The notes under the pieces were generated by a model. It saw nothing but the letters and a program-made list of their open reading frames with translations, was not told where the DNA came from and searched no databases. Source: an uncultured Chromatiaceae bacterium (GTDB taxonomy: Bacteria; Pseudomonadota; Gammaproteobacteria; Enterobacterales; Alteromonadaceae). From it: a stretch of DNA of 64,000 nt. Of this stretch, positions 44,381-53,388 are shown in pieces; the stretch's first letter is position 1, and the number at the start of each line of letters is the position of its first letter. The translations under genes and the position numbers were made by a program. Location of the stretch: contig CALJUX010000033.1 of assembly GCA_937978655.1 (NCBI GenBank), positions 22,328-86,327 of the forward strand, read 5' to 3'.

Positions 44381-45934
44381 GTGGCGAACGATTTTTTATT
44401 TGCAGATGAACCGGAAGAGCAAGCGCCGCAACATATTGGCAGCTGGAAGGTCCTGATCGTAGACGATGAACCGGAAGTGCATGCGGTAACCAAGCTGGCG
44501 CTCAGTGATTTTTCGTTTCAGGGGAAAAATCTGGAATTTATCAGTGCCTATTCAGGCGCCGAGGCGAAAAAACTCATTGAAGAACATCATGATGCGGCCA
44601 TTATTTTACTGGACGTGGTGATGGAGTCGGATGATGCCGGTCTGATTGTAGCACGTTATATCCGTGAAGAACTGCACAACCACTATGTACGGATTATTCT
44701 GCGCACCGGGCAGCCCGGACAGGCGCCGGAGCGGCAGGTCATCGTCAATTACGATATCAACGATTACAAATCCAAAACTGAACTCACCGCACAAAAACTC
44801 TTTACCGTGATCATGTCGAGCCTGCGCTCGTACCGCGATATTTTGTCGATTGACAACAGCCGGCGCGGTCTGGAAAAAATCATCACCGCTTCGGCCGATT
44901 TATTTTCATCGCACTCGATGGAACAGTTTATTGACGGCGTCCTGCAGCAACTGACGTCCATTCTGGGCTGTGACGACAATGCGTTGCTGGTGACCTCCTC
45001 GCTGGTGGCCGGTAATATTTATGAAAATACCGAACCAGACCAACTGGTGGTATTTGCCGGACTTGGCGAATTTGAGCATCAGGAAGGCCGGGCCGTTTCT
45101 GAAGTGTTAGATCCGACGCTGATGGATGCATTTCATCAGGCGCTCAGAAGCCGCAGTATCGTCTATCGGGAGAATTATCTGGTGGCATACTGCACCAGCA
45201 AATTTACCCATGGCTCCTTGTTATATGTGTCCGGCTTGCCCAGCCAGGTCAATGAAACACAAAAACGTCTGATTGAGCTGTTCTCGCAAAACGTCCAGAT
45301 CGCCTATGAAAATGTGCAGCTGCAGCATGAGATTGAAGATACCCAACGGGAAATTGTCTATCGACTCAGTGAAGCGGTCGAACAACGTTCGATTGAAACC
45401 GGTAATCATGTCAAGCGGGTGGCATTTATCTGTTATGAACTGGCCACTGCTTATGGTCTGCCCAATGACGAGGCAGAAAAGCTGATGTTTGCCTCGCCGT
45501 TACACGATGTCGGCAAGGTGGGTATTCCGGATGGTATTCTGAACAAACCGATGAAACTGGCCGAGCACGAATGGGAAGTGATGAAAACCCATTCCAGCAT
45601 TGGCTATGAGATCTTAAAAAATTCAAAACGCGCCATTATTCAGGCGGGCGCAGTGATTGCGCGCGATCATCATGAAAAGTGGGATGGCACTGGTTATCCG
45701 GCCGGGAAATCTGCGGAGGATATTCATGTCTATGGCCGGATCGCAGCAATTGCCGACGTCTATGATGCATTGCGCCACCGGCGTTGTTACAAGTCGCCCT
45801 GGACGCCAGAAGCAACCCTGGCGCACATTGAAAGTGAAGCTGGCCGGCAGTTTGACCCGAAACTGGTCGAGATCCTGAAAAACCGGGTCGACAAGATAGA
45901 GGCTATCCTGCAAAAATACCCGGATGAGGAATAA
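44381..45934 (+). CDS. Response regulator with REC-DUF3369-HD-GYP architecture
   Basis: A 517-residue c-di-GMP phosphodiesterase candidate, from a GTG behind AGAGGG. A receiver (about 20-145) carries Asp 78 in LLDVVMESDDAG, followed by DUF3369 (about 160-310), then an HD-GYP domain (about 325-510) with the metal-binding LHDVGK at 374-379, HHEKWDGTGYP (GYP from 438) and the RSIET and NKP segments. The receiver and DUF3369 parts are close to those at 10792-13014 and both open with a (D)DFLF motif. It interrupts the usual prmC-sirB2-kdsA order. Both regulators predict c-di-GMP breakdown. Confidence 0.92.
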   Translation: MANDFLFADEPEEQAPQHIGSWKVLIVDDEPEVHAVTKLALSDFSFQGKNLEFISAYSGAEAKKLIEEHHDAAIILLDVVMESDDAGLIVARYIREELHNHYVRIILRTGQPGQAPERQVIVNYDINDYKSKTELTAQKLFTVIMSSLRSYRDILSIDNSRRGLEKIITASADLFSSHSMEQFIDGVLQQLTSILGCDDNALLVTSSLVAGNIYENTEPDQLVVFAGLGEFEHQEGRAVSEVLDPTLMDAFHQALRSRSIVYRENYLVAYCTSKFTHGSLLYVSGLPSQVNETQKRLIELFSQNVQIAYENVQLQHEIEDTQREIVYRLSEAVEQRSIETGNHVKRVAFICYELATAYGLPNDEAEKLMFASPLHDVGKVGIPDGILNKPMKLAEHEWEVMKTHSSIGYEILKNSKRAIIQAGAVIARDHHEKWDGTGYPAGKSAEDIHVYGRIAAIADVYDALRHRRCYKSPWTPEATLAHIESEAGRQFDPKLVEILKNRVDKIEAILQKYPDEE

Positions 45935-45951
45935 CAGGCGCTCTGTTGGCG

Positions 45952-45976
45952 AGCCACCTTCGGGTGGCTTTGTTTT
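45952..45976 (+). terminator. Terminator with TTCG tetraloop
   Basis: AGCCACC pairs with GGTGGCT across a stable TTCG tetraloop, followed by a T-rich TTGTTTTT. It separates the HD-GYP regulator from sirB2. Confidence 0.82.
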
Positions 45977-46020
45977 TCCCTGATCTGATTCGTCTGTTAC
46001 AACATCTGTCGGAGCTGTTT

Positions 46021-46395
46021 ATGTACATGGCATTAAAACATACCCATTTGCTGCTGGTGGCGCTGAGTGTGTCTTTGTTATTTATCCGTTTTATTCTTGC
46101 GCTGCAAGACTCGCCACTGTTGCAGAAAAAACTGCTGAAGGTGCTGCCGCATGTGGTGGACACTCTGCTGTTAACTTCTGCCGCCGGCCTGATGCTGACG
46201 CTGCAGCAATATCCATTTGTTACGCCCTGGCTCACGGAAAAATTTATTGGGTTACTGGCTTATATCGCGCTGGGGTACATGGCGCTGAAAGGCCGGACTA
46301 AAGCGCTCAGGGTGATGGCGTTTTTTGGCGCTTTAGGCTGGCTGGCGCTGATGGTGCGGGTGGCTGTAACTAAAATGCCGGTGTTATTTGGCTGA
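46021..46395 (+). CDS. SirB2 family membrane protein
   Basis: A 124-residue inner-membrane protein with four predicted helices. The opening YMALKHTHLLLVALSVSLLFIRF and the HVVDTLLLTSAAGLML stretch are typical of SirB2. The function is unknown; in enterobacteria it sits between prmC and kdsA, as part of the hemA-prfA-prmC-sirB-kdsA group. The ATG with GGAG 8 bases upstream was chosen, giving MYMAL; the upstream frame overlaps the terminator. Confidence 0.88.
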   Translation: MYMALKHTHLLLVALSVSLLFIRFILALQDSPLLQKKLLKVLPHVVDTLLLTSAAGLMLTLQQYPFVTPWLTEKFIGLLAYIALGYMALKGRTKALRVMAFFGALGWLALMVRVAVTKMPVLFG

Positions 46396-46465
46396 GCCGG
46401 TTTTATTTGCTGTTGTTTAATTCTGATGCTGTGGCCTGGCCACACTTTGATTTGCGGAGGCCCAG

Positions 46466-47314
46466 GTGGCGGTAAAAGCTGTGCAGATTGGCAATATTGA
46501 GGTTGCCAACGATAAACCTTTTGTGTTGTTTGGCGGCATGAACGTGCTGGAATCCCGTGAGATGGCACTGCAGGTTGCTGAACACTATGTGCGTGTCTGT
46601 GAAAAACTGGGCATTCCTTATGTGTTTAAAGCGTCGTTTGACAAAGCCAACCGCTCGTCGGTGCATTCGTATCGCGGTCCAGGCCTGGAAGAAGGCTTAC
46701 GGATCTTCGAAGAAATCAAACGGACTTTTAATATTCCGCTCATCACCGACGTACATGAACCTTATCAGGCCGCGCCGGTGGCAGAAGTGGTGGATGTGAT
46801 CCAGTTACCGGCATTTCTGGCCCGCCAGACCGATCTGGTGGTGGCGATGGCCAATACCGGCGCGGTGATTAACGTGAAAAAACCGCAGTTTCTGGCACCG
46901 CACGAAATGCGTCATATCATCACTAAGTTCAGCGAAGCCGGCAACGACAAGGTGATCCTGTGTGAACGGGGTTCCTGTTTTGGCTATAACAACCTGGTGG
47001 TGGACATGCTGGGCATGGATGAGATGAAACACTATGGCCCGGTGATTTTTGATGCCACGCACGCGCTGCAAAAACCGGGCGGGCGCACGGACTCAGCGGA
47101 TGGCCGTCGTGCCCAGGCGGCGCAATTAGCCCGCTCGGGGATGGCGCTTGGGCTTGCAGGGTTGTTTATCGAAGCGCATCCGGAGCCAAATCAGGCTAAA
47201 TGTGATGGTCCTTGTGCGTTGCCGCTGGCCAAACTGGAAGATTATCTGCAGCAAATGCAGGCGCTGGACCAGCTGGTGAAGTCGTTCCCGCCGCTGGATA
47301 CCTCAGCGAATTAA
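46466..47314 (+). CDS. kdsA: Kdo-8-phosphate synthase
   Basis: A 282-residue enzyme condensing arabinose-5-phosphate and PEP to Kdo-8-phosphate for lipopolysaccharide. FVLFGGMNVLESRE, FKASFDKANRSS and the RPSMALGLAGLFIEAHP-type ARSGMALGLA segments are recognised. It starts at a GTG with GGAGG 5 bases upstream. It is the last gene of this run, 70 bases after sirB2. Confidence 0.96.
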   Translation: MAVKAVQIGNIEVANDKPFVLFGGMNVLESREMALQVAEHYVRVCEKLGIPYVFKASFDKANRSSVHSYRGPGLEEGLRIFEEIKRTFNIPLITDVHEPYQAAPVAEVVDVIQLPAFLARQTDLVVAMANTGAVINVKKPQFLAPHEMRHIITKFSEAGNDKVILCERGSCFGYNNLVVDMLGMDEMKHYGPVIFDATHALQKPGGRTDSADGRRAQAAQLARSGMALGLAGLFIEAHPEPNQAKCDGPCALPLAKLEDYLQQMQALDQLVKSFPPLDTSAN

Positions 47315-47342
47315 TACTGCCGCAGACGCTGAGCCATCCGGC

Positions 47343-50018
47343 TCAGCGTTCATAGCGCTCACGGACATAATTCACCACTTGCAGGTAGCTTTGTTGCAGC
47401 GCTGCCACTTGTGCTGTCAATGCCTCCCAATCCTGCTGTTCACTTTGTTGTTCCAGCTGTAAGGCCAGTTCGGACAGTGCTAAGGCCCCGACACTTTTGG
47501 CCATCGATTTCAGCTGGTGTGCCAGACTCTGGCACTGCGTGGCCTGTTGCGCCGCCAGCGCGGCCTGCAGCTCGTTTAACAGCGCGCCGCCATGCGAAAC
47601 AAAATAATTCAGATACTCCTGGTGTTTGGCCGGATCCGGGCCGAGAAAATTGGCGATAGTGGTAAAGCAAATCGGACTGGCTGGCCCCGGTGCTGCACCG
47701 GCGGCTGGCGGCGTCAGATTGCTGCCGCTGTTGCTGGGCGTTACCGGTAACCAGCGTTGCAGGATCGCATGCAGTTTTTCCAGTTCCACCGGCTTGGTCA
47801 GATAGTCATCCATGCCGACACTGAGACACTTCTGTGCCTCGCCTTTGAGTGCATTGGCGGTGATTGCCACTATCCGGGTGAATACAATCTCCTCATCATC
47901 ATACTGCGCGGCCTCTTTACGGATAGCCCGGGCCAGGTCGTAGCCACTGAGATGAGGCATATGTAAATCAGTCAGCAGCAATGGATAACGATATTGCCGC
48001 CATTTATCCAGCGCCATCTGGCCGTCATCCGCCACTTCGACCCGATAGCCCAGCGTTTGCAGCTGCTCAACCAGCACTTTCTGGTTCATTGGATTGTCCT
48101 CAGCCAGCAATACCAGCGGCGCGCCGCTGCGGTCAGCTAAAGGGACTGACGGTGCAAACCGGCCTGGCAAAGTGGGGGAGTGCAGGCCCTGCAGCGTCAT
48201 GATCGCAGCGCAAAGACTACTGCGACACAACGGGTTCATCTCCAGCAGCTGGTAACCCGGCGGTGCGCTTTGCAGCGTAATCCCTGGCGGTACCAGCAAC
48301 AATGTCGGGCAAGCGGCTGGTGCGGACAGATGGCTCAAAGCAGCGGCTAAAGCCGGTGTCAGCTGAATAATCACCAGCTGCGCATCCGTTGCTGCTGGCC
48401 AGTCATCCGGCGTTGGCAGTATGTTGCAACTGGCGCCAAAAAACGTCAGGTAGCGGCTCAGCAGTTCCTGCTGCAGCAGATCCCCGCAGTACAGCAGCAC
48501 TTGCTGGCCATGCAGGTCCGGCTCGGGTTGCGGCAGGCATTCTTCGGCATGACGCATCGGTAACAGCACAACAAATTCACTGCCTTTGCCGGCCACGCTT
48601 TGTACCTCAATCCGCCCAAACATCAGCTCGGTCAGGTGGCGACAAATAGATAAACCCAACCCGGTGCCGCCGTATTTGCGTGTGATTGAGCCTTCCGCCT
48701 GTAAAAAGGGCTGAAACAGCTGATTAAGCTGGCGTGGTGTCATGCCTTTGCCATTGTCGGTAACTGAGATCCGGACCTGGCAAAATTCCAGATTATCATC
48801 CAGCAGTTCGGCGCGGATCTGCACTTTGCCCGGTTGCCCAGGCAGGGTTTCAGTGAATTTAATCGCGTTGCCGGTCAGGTTATACAGAATTTGCCGCAGC
48901 CGGACCGGATCGCCGAGCAGATTGTGTGGGATAGCCGGATCAACAAAAACGCTGAGCTGCAACTGGCGCTGCTGCGCAACAGTAAACATCACTTGTGCCA
49001 CCGCTTCAGCCACCTCGTTCAGCGACAGCGGAATATGTTCAATCTCCATCTTGCCGGCTTCAATTTTGGAGAAATCGAGAATATCGTCCAGGATCCGCAG
49101 CAAGGCAAACGCCGACTCGCGGATGGTGTTGGTCAGCCGAAGCTGATTACTGCTGAGCTGTGTATTTCGCAGCAAATCCACGGTGCCGATGATGCCATTC
49201 ATCGGGGTGCGGATCTCATGGCTCATGGTCGCAAGGAAAGTCGATTTTGCTTCACTGGCGCGCTCGGCACTGATTTTCGCCGCCGCCAGCGCTTCAGTCC
49301 GTTGCAGTATTTTGTCATCAAGCTGCTGTTTTAACGCCATGGATTCGGCTTCAATCTGCTGCAGTTGTGCCAATTGCGCTGCGCAATGACGCAGCAGCAG
49401 GTGCAACGCGGGTTGCAGTGTCACCAGTGTGGGTGGGATGTCCGGTACCTGGCTGAACTGCGCGCTGATGACCTGCTGTTGTAATTGTTCGTTCAGATAC
49501 TGCTGCTGGCGTTGCAGACGATGCTCAAACAGCCGGCTGAACAGCCCGCCGGATAACCACAGCAGTAAGGCGGAAATACCGGCGCCCCACAACCACGGCT
49601 GCAGGGTTTCAGGGACAAGCCGCTGAACCAGCCATAATTCACCGACGGACAGCGCGCGACGTTCAATATACAGATTGGCCGCCACGGCATCCGGCTGTAA
49701 CGGGTTAAAGCCGGCAAGCCCCGGCGTGTGTGCGATGAGCTGATGGCGGTGATTAAACAGATACAAGGCCTGCTGCTGCGGATCTGCCAGCAAAGCACTG
49801 AGCTGCTGATTGGCCTGTTCCAGCGGCAACTTGCTGATATTGGCCGGCAGCAGCTGACTGACAAGCGCCAGTTGATGTCTGAGCTGCAACGGATGATGGT
49901 GTAGCTGCTGATGCTGCGGATACCAAAACCTGAACCACAGCGCCGCTGACAACAAAGCGACACTGATAGCGAGTGTCCACAACAACAATAATGGCGTTTT
50001 AAAAGTAGACTGAGGCAT
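47343..50018 (-). CDS. Hybrid sensor histidine kinase with receiver and Hpt domains
   Basis: An 891-residue inner-membrane kinase. Two membrane segments (about 10-30 and 143-160) flank a periplasmic domain of about 110 residues with no recognised fold. A coiled coil precedes the kinase core: H-box FLATMSHEIRTPMNG with His 267, N-box NLTGNAIKF, and GGTGLGLS. A receiver-like domain (about 503-610) lacks the phosphorylated Asp. A second receiver (about 633-760) keeps Asp 684 (LLTDLHMP) and Lys 742. A C-terminal Hpt domain (about 795-885) has His 834 in LAHQLKS. This is the phosphorelay layout of BarA/EvgS-type kinases. The regulator it serves is not adjacent. A 10-bp hairpin at 47326-47349 straddles its end. 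Confidence 0.92.
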   Translation of the reverse strand: MPQSTFKTPLLLLWTLAISVALLSAALWFRFWYPQHQQLHHHPLQLRHQLALVSQLLPANISKLPLEQANQQLSALLADPQQQALYLFNHRHQLIAHTPGLAGFNPLQPDAVAANLYIERRALSVGELWLVQRLVPETLQPWLWGAGISALLLWLSGGLFSRLFEHRLQRQQQYLNEQLQQQVISAQFSQVPDIPPTLVTLQPALHLLLRHCAAQLAQLQQIEAESMALKQQLDDKILQRTEALAAAKISAERASEAKSTFLATMSHEIRTPMNGIIGTVDLLRNTQLSSNQLRLTNTIRESAFALLRILDDILDFSKIEAGKMEIEHIPLSLNEVAEAVAQVMFTVAQQRQLQLSVFVDPAIPHNLLGDPVRLRQILYNLTGNAIKFTETLPGQPGKVQIRAELLDDNLEFCQVRISVTDNGKGMTPRQLNQLFQPFLQAEGSITRKYGGTGLGLSICRHLTELMFGRIEVQSVAGKGSEFVVLLPMRHAEECLPQPEPDLHGQQVLLYCGDLLQQELLSRYLTFFGASCNILPTPDDWPAATDAQLVIIQLTPALAAALSHLSAPAACPTLLLVPPGITLQSAPPGYQLLEMNPLCRSSLCAAIMTLQGLHSPTLPGRFAPSVPLADRSGAPLVLLAEDNPMNQKVLVEQLQTLGYRVEVADDGQMALDKWRQYRYPLLLTDLHMPHLSGYDLARAIRKEAAQYDDEEIVFTRIVAITANALKGEAQKCLSVGMDDYLTKPVELEKLHAILQRWLPVTPSNSGSNLTPPAAGAAPGPASPICFTTIANFLGPDPAKHQEYLNYFVSHGGALLNELQAALAAQQATQCQSLAHQLKSMAKSVGALALSELALQLEQQSEQQDWEALTAQVAALQQSYLQVVNYVRERYER

Positions 50019-50214
50019 TTATTCACGATATTCAGTGTGGCAGTGCTTTCATTTTAATCACTTTTTTCATTGTCACCGAGATTTCTCCAGCGCGCCGCCC
50101 TAGCAGTTGCCGTGCGGCCGGCAGCAGAACAGCGGGAAAAATGCTGCTTCTTTCAGCGAATTTTATGAATTTGTTCAACGAATAAGCGGTCAGCGGGCCT
50201 ATGGCAAAAAAAAG

Positions 50215-50243
50215 TTGACTTGGATCGGCAAAATCCGTTTAAT
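50215..50243 (+). promoter_or_regulatory. Promoter of the tRNA Phe-Thr-Phe array
   Basis: TTGACT, a 17-base spacer, then TTTAAT, followed by a GC-rich discriminator (ACCCCCCG), as in promoters under stringent control. Confidence 0.82.
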
Positions 50244-50253
50244 ACCCCCCGTT

Positions 50254-50329
50254 GCCCAGATAGCTCAGTCGGTAGAGCAGCGGATTGAAAATCCGCGTGT
50301 CGGTGGTTCGATTCCGCCTCTGGGCACCA
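50254..50329 (+). tRNA. tRNA-Phe (anticodon GAA), copy 1
   Basis: A 76-base cloverleaf with encoded CCA; the anticodon loop is TTGAAAA. It is identical to the copy at 50489-50564. Confidence 0.97.
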
Positions 50330-50397
50330 TAAATTTTGGTGTGTTGATTTTCCTCGTCAATTCGCTGCACAAGCAAAACCGTTTCGCTTGAAGATAT

Positions 50398-50473
<76 letters not shown>

Positions 50474-50488
50474 TTTACGACCTGTTTC

Positions 50489-50564
50489 GCCCAGATAGCT
50501 CAGTCGGTAGAGCAGCGGATTGAAAATCCGCGTGTCGGTGGTTCGATTCCGCCTCTGGGCACCA
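50489..50564 (+). tRNA. tRNA-Phe (anticodon GAA), copy 2
   Basis: Identical to copy 1 over its full length, 15 bases after the tRNA-Thr end. The Phe-Thr-Phe order points to a local duplication. Confidence 0.97.
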
Positions 50565-50573
50565 CTTCTTCAG

Positions 50574-50611
50574 AAAAAAACAAGGCCAGCTCAATGCTGG
50601 CCTTGTTTTTT
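50574..50611 (+). terminator. Terminator of the tRNA array
   Basis: CAAGGCCAGC pairs with GCTGGCCTTG around a 5-base loop, with A's before and T's after that extend the stem. The 50612-50894 region that follows shows no gene; a weak -10 (TCTAAT, 50718-50723) might serve deoB. Confidence 0.88.
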
Positions 50612-50894
50612 CTGTTGGTCGCTGTGCGGTGCCGCTGACCATATTGATGTGTCCGCTAAAGTCGGGCGCCGCAGTTGTCAGCATTCAGTTAAGTAGTTGC
50701 TAATTTGTCGCATTCGTTCTAATCTGCGTGCCCCTTTTTGCTTTTGCGCCGCAACAAGGGTCTGGTGGTGCCATATTGCTGAAAAAAGCAGCGGTCAGTG
50801 CAGACTGAGTTTCAACAGTTTCCGCTTCAGCTATGGTTATCAAATCTGCTGTGAGTCCACTGGCTTGCAGATCAAGCGCTGTAGAGGTTCGACC

Positions 50895-52106
50895 ATGAAA
50901 AAAGCAGTGATTCTGGTTCTGGATAGTTTTGGTGTGGGCAGTGCGCCGGACGCTGATAAATTTGGCGATTCAGGTGCCAATACATTCGCCAGTATTGCCA
51001 GGGCTTTTGCCAATCATAAAGGCCGTCAGTTGCAGGTGCCAAATCTGGCACGGCTCGGTCTTGTCAAAGCCGCATTCGCGGCATCGTCTGAAATTGCCTG
51101 TGTGACCGACAATGAGCCTGTCATCGCGGCGTATGGCTATGCCCGTGAGTTATCCAGCGGCAAAGATACACCAAGCGGGCATTGGGAAATTGCCGGCGTG
51201 CCGGTGCTGTTTGACTGGGGTTATTTCCATAATAAACAACAAAGTTTTCCCCAGGAGTTGATCGATGAATTATGCCGTCGCACCGGGGTGAGCGGTATTC
51301 TGGGTAATTGTCATGCTTCGGGCACTGATATTCTGGTGCGGTTGGGGGATGAGCATGTCCGCACCGGGTTGCCGATTTGTTATACCTCGGCCGACAGTGT
51401 GTTTCAGGTCGCCGCACATGAGAGTCATTTTGGCCTGGAACGCTTGTATCAGTTCTGTGAGGCCGCACGGCAATTGCTGGATGATTACAATATTGGCCGG
51501 GTGATAGCGCGGCCATTTCTCGGCGATACGCCGCAGAACTATGCCCGCACTGGTAACCGCCGTGACTACTCGGTGTTACCACCGGCGCCGACATTACTCG
51601 ATAAACTGACTGCCGCCGGCGGTACTGTAGTCAGCATCGGCAAAATTGCTGATATCTATGCCCATCAGGGCATCAGTAAAGCCGTTAAAGCCAATGGCCT
51701 GGAAGCGCTGGTCGACAAAACCATCAGCGAATACCAGGCAGCACCAGACAACAGTCTGATCTTTACTAATCTGGTTGATTTTGATCAGAACTACGGCCAT
51801 CGCCGCGACCCGATTGGGTATGGTGAGGCGCTGGAGTATTTCGACAGCCGCCTGCCGGCATTGATGGCAATGCTGGAGCCCGACAGTCTGATGTTATTGA
51901 CCGCCGACCACGGCTGCGATCCGACCTGGATTGGCACTGAGCATACCCGGGAGTACGTCCCGGTGTTGTGTTATGGCCCGCAGATCCGGCCAGGATCATT
52001 AGGGGAACGTGCCAGTTTTGCCGATATGGGCCAGACGCTGGCCGGATATTTTGGTCTGGAACCAATGGCTTATGGCCAATCATTCCTGCACCAGCTGAAC
52101 CACTAA
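50895..52106 (+). CDS. deoB: Phosphopentomutase
   Basis: A 403-residue alkaline-phosphatase-fold mutase converting (deoxy)ribose-1-phosphate to the 5-phosphate. VILVLDSFGVGSAPDA at the start holds the metal-binding Asp, GKDTPSGHWEIAG holds the phosphorylated Thr, and LLTADHGCDPT is the second metal site. The ATG behind AGAGG gives MKKAVILVL; the open frame upstream lacks family similarity. deoD follows after 18 bases and gpt after that, forming a salvage operon. Confidence 0.96.
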   Translation: MKKAVILVLDSFGVGSAPDADKFGDSGANTFASIARAFANHKGRQLQVPNLARLGLVKAAFAASSEIACVTDNEPVIAAYGYARELSSGKDTPSGHWEIAGVPVLFDWGYFHNKQQSFPQELIDELCRRTGVSGILGNCHASGTDILVRLGDEHVRTGLPICYTSADSVFQVAAHESHFGLERLYQFCEAARQLLDDYNIGRVIARPFLGDTPQNYARTGNRRDYSVLPPAPTLLDKLTAAGGTVVSIGKIADIYAHQGISKAVKANGLEALVDKTISEYQAAPDNSLIFTNLVDFDQNYGHRRDPIGYGEALEYFDSRLPALMAMLEPDSLMLLTADHGCDPTWIGTEHTREYVPVLCYGPQIRPGSLGERASFADMGQTLAGYFGLEPMAYGQSFLHQLNH

Positions 52107-52124
52107 AAAACGAGAATTAAGTTT

Positions 52125-52826
52125 ATGACTACTCCACATATCCACGCCGCCGCCGGCGCTTTTGCTGAAACAGTGCTGATGCCGGGCGATCCGCTGCGTG
52201 CCAAACATATCGCTGATACTTTTCTGACTGACGTGCAGTGCATCAATACTGTGCGCAATATGTATGGTTTTACCGGTAAATATCAGGGCAAAACCGTCAG
52301 TGTGATGGGCTCCGGCATGGGCGTGCCGTCGATGTCGATTTATGCCACTGAGCTGGTGAAGTTTTATGGCGTAAAAAATATCATCCGTATCGGTTCCTGC
52401 GGCGGCTTGCCGCTGTCGGTCAAAGTGCGTGAGGTGGTCATTGCGATGGGCGCCAGCACGGATTCTGCGGTCAACCGTAACCGTCTGCAGGGCATGGATT
52501 TCGCTGCGCTGGCCAGTTTTGATTTACTCGAGCGTGCAGTCGCTGCAGCCCGCGCGAAACAGATCGGTGTGAAAGTCGGCAATGTCTTTACCTCTGACTT
52601 GTTCTACAACCCAAGTGAAACACTGTTTGATACGCTGGAAAAATACGGCATTCTGGGTGTGGAAATGGAAGCGGCCGGCTTATATGGCGTGGCGGCGGAG
52701 TTTGGGATCAATGCGCTGGCGATCATGACTGTGTCGGATCATATCCGCACCGGTGAATCGTTAAGTCCGGATGAGCGTCAGACCAGTTTTAACGAAATGG
52801 TCGAAATTGCTCTGGCACTGGCGTAA
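52125..52826 (+). CDS. deoD: Purine nucleoside phosphorylase DeoD
   Basis: A 233-residue hexameric phosphorylase cleaving purine (deoxy)nucleosides to base and pentose-1-phosphate, which deoB then isomerises. The opening HIHAAAGAFAETVLMPGDPLRAK and the IRIGSCGGLP and VEMEAAGLYGVA segments are typical, and the catalytic Asp lies in TVSDH. It follows deoB by 18 bases. Confidence 0.96.
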   Translation: MTTPHIHAAAGAFAETVLMPGDPLRAKHIADTFLTDVQCINTVRNMYGFTGKYQGKTVSVMGSGMGVPSMSIYATELVKFYGVKNIIRIGSCGGLPLSVKVREVVIAMGASTDSAVNRNRLQGMDFAALASFDLLERAVAAARAKQIGVKVGNVFTSDLFYNPSETLFDTLEKYGILGVEMEAAGLYGVAAEFGINALAIMTVSDHIRTGESLSPDERQTSFNEMVEIALALA

Positions 52827-52841
52827 CGGGAGCTTGCTGAG

Positions 52842-53318
52842 ATGTCTTTATCCGGTAATAAAAATTTTTATGTGTCCTGGGAAGCCTTCCATCGCGCCAC
52901 CAAAGAACTGGCCAAAATGTGTCTGCATGGCAACTATGACAGTATTGTCGCGGTCAGCCGCGGTGGCCTGGTGCCGGCAACTATCATTGCACGTGAACTG
53001 AATATCCGCGTGCTGGATACGATTTGTGTGTCAAGCTACGACCATGATCAGCAACGTGCCCTGAGAATTTTAAAAGACGCTACGCTGGCGGATTCTGAGC
53101 GGCTGCTGGTGATTGACGATCTGGTTGACACTGGTGAGACCGCACGGGCCTTGCGCGAGCGTTTCCCCAAAGCCTGTTTTGCCACTGTGTACGCCAAGCC
53201 GCAAGGGAAGGCGCTGGTTGACAAATATGTCACGGACATTGAGCAGGACACCTGGATCCACCTGCCATGGGACATGGAACTGGCTTATAGCGCGCCATTA
53301 GCAGAACAGCCGCGTTAA
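52842..53318 (+). CDS. gpt: Xanthine-guanine phosphoribosyltransferase
   Basis: A 158-residue enzyme adding phosphoribose from PRPP to guanine, xanthine or hypoxanthine. The PRPP-binding VIDDLVDTGETAR is near residues 88-100, with AVSRGGLVPA upstream and QDTWIHLPWDMEL downstream, close to E. coli Gpt. Being last in deoB-deoD-gpt it recaptures the bases released by DeoD. Confidence 0.93.
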   Translation: MSLSGNKNFYVSWEAFHRATKELAKMCLHGNYDSIVAVSRGGLVPATIIARELNIRVLDTICVSSYDHDQQRALRILKDATLADSERLLVIDDLVDTGETARALRERFPKACFATVYAKPQGKALVDKYVTDIEQDTWIHLPWDMELAYSAPLAEQPR

Positions 53319-53324
53319 GTCTCA

Positions 53325-53362
53325 GACATAAAAAAAGCAGCGCAGGCTGCTTTTTTTATGTC
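53325..53362. terminator. Strong bidirectional terminator
   Basis: A 17-base perfect hairpin (53325-53341 with 53346-53362), GCAGC core with long A/T flanks, between convergent gpt and the EEP gene. Confidence 0.92.
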
Positions 53363-53388
53363 CGGTGCTGTCAGGCAGCAAAGCGTCG

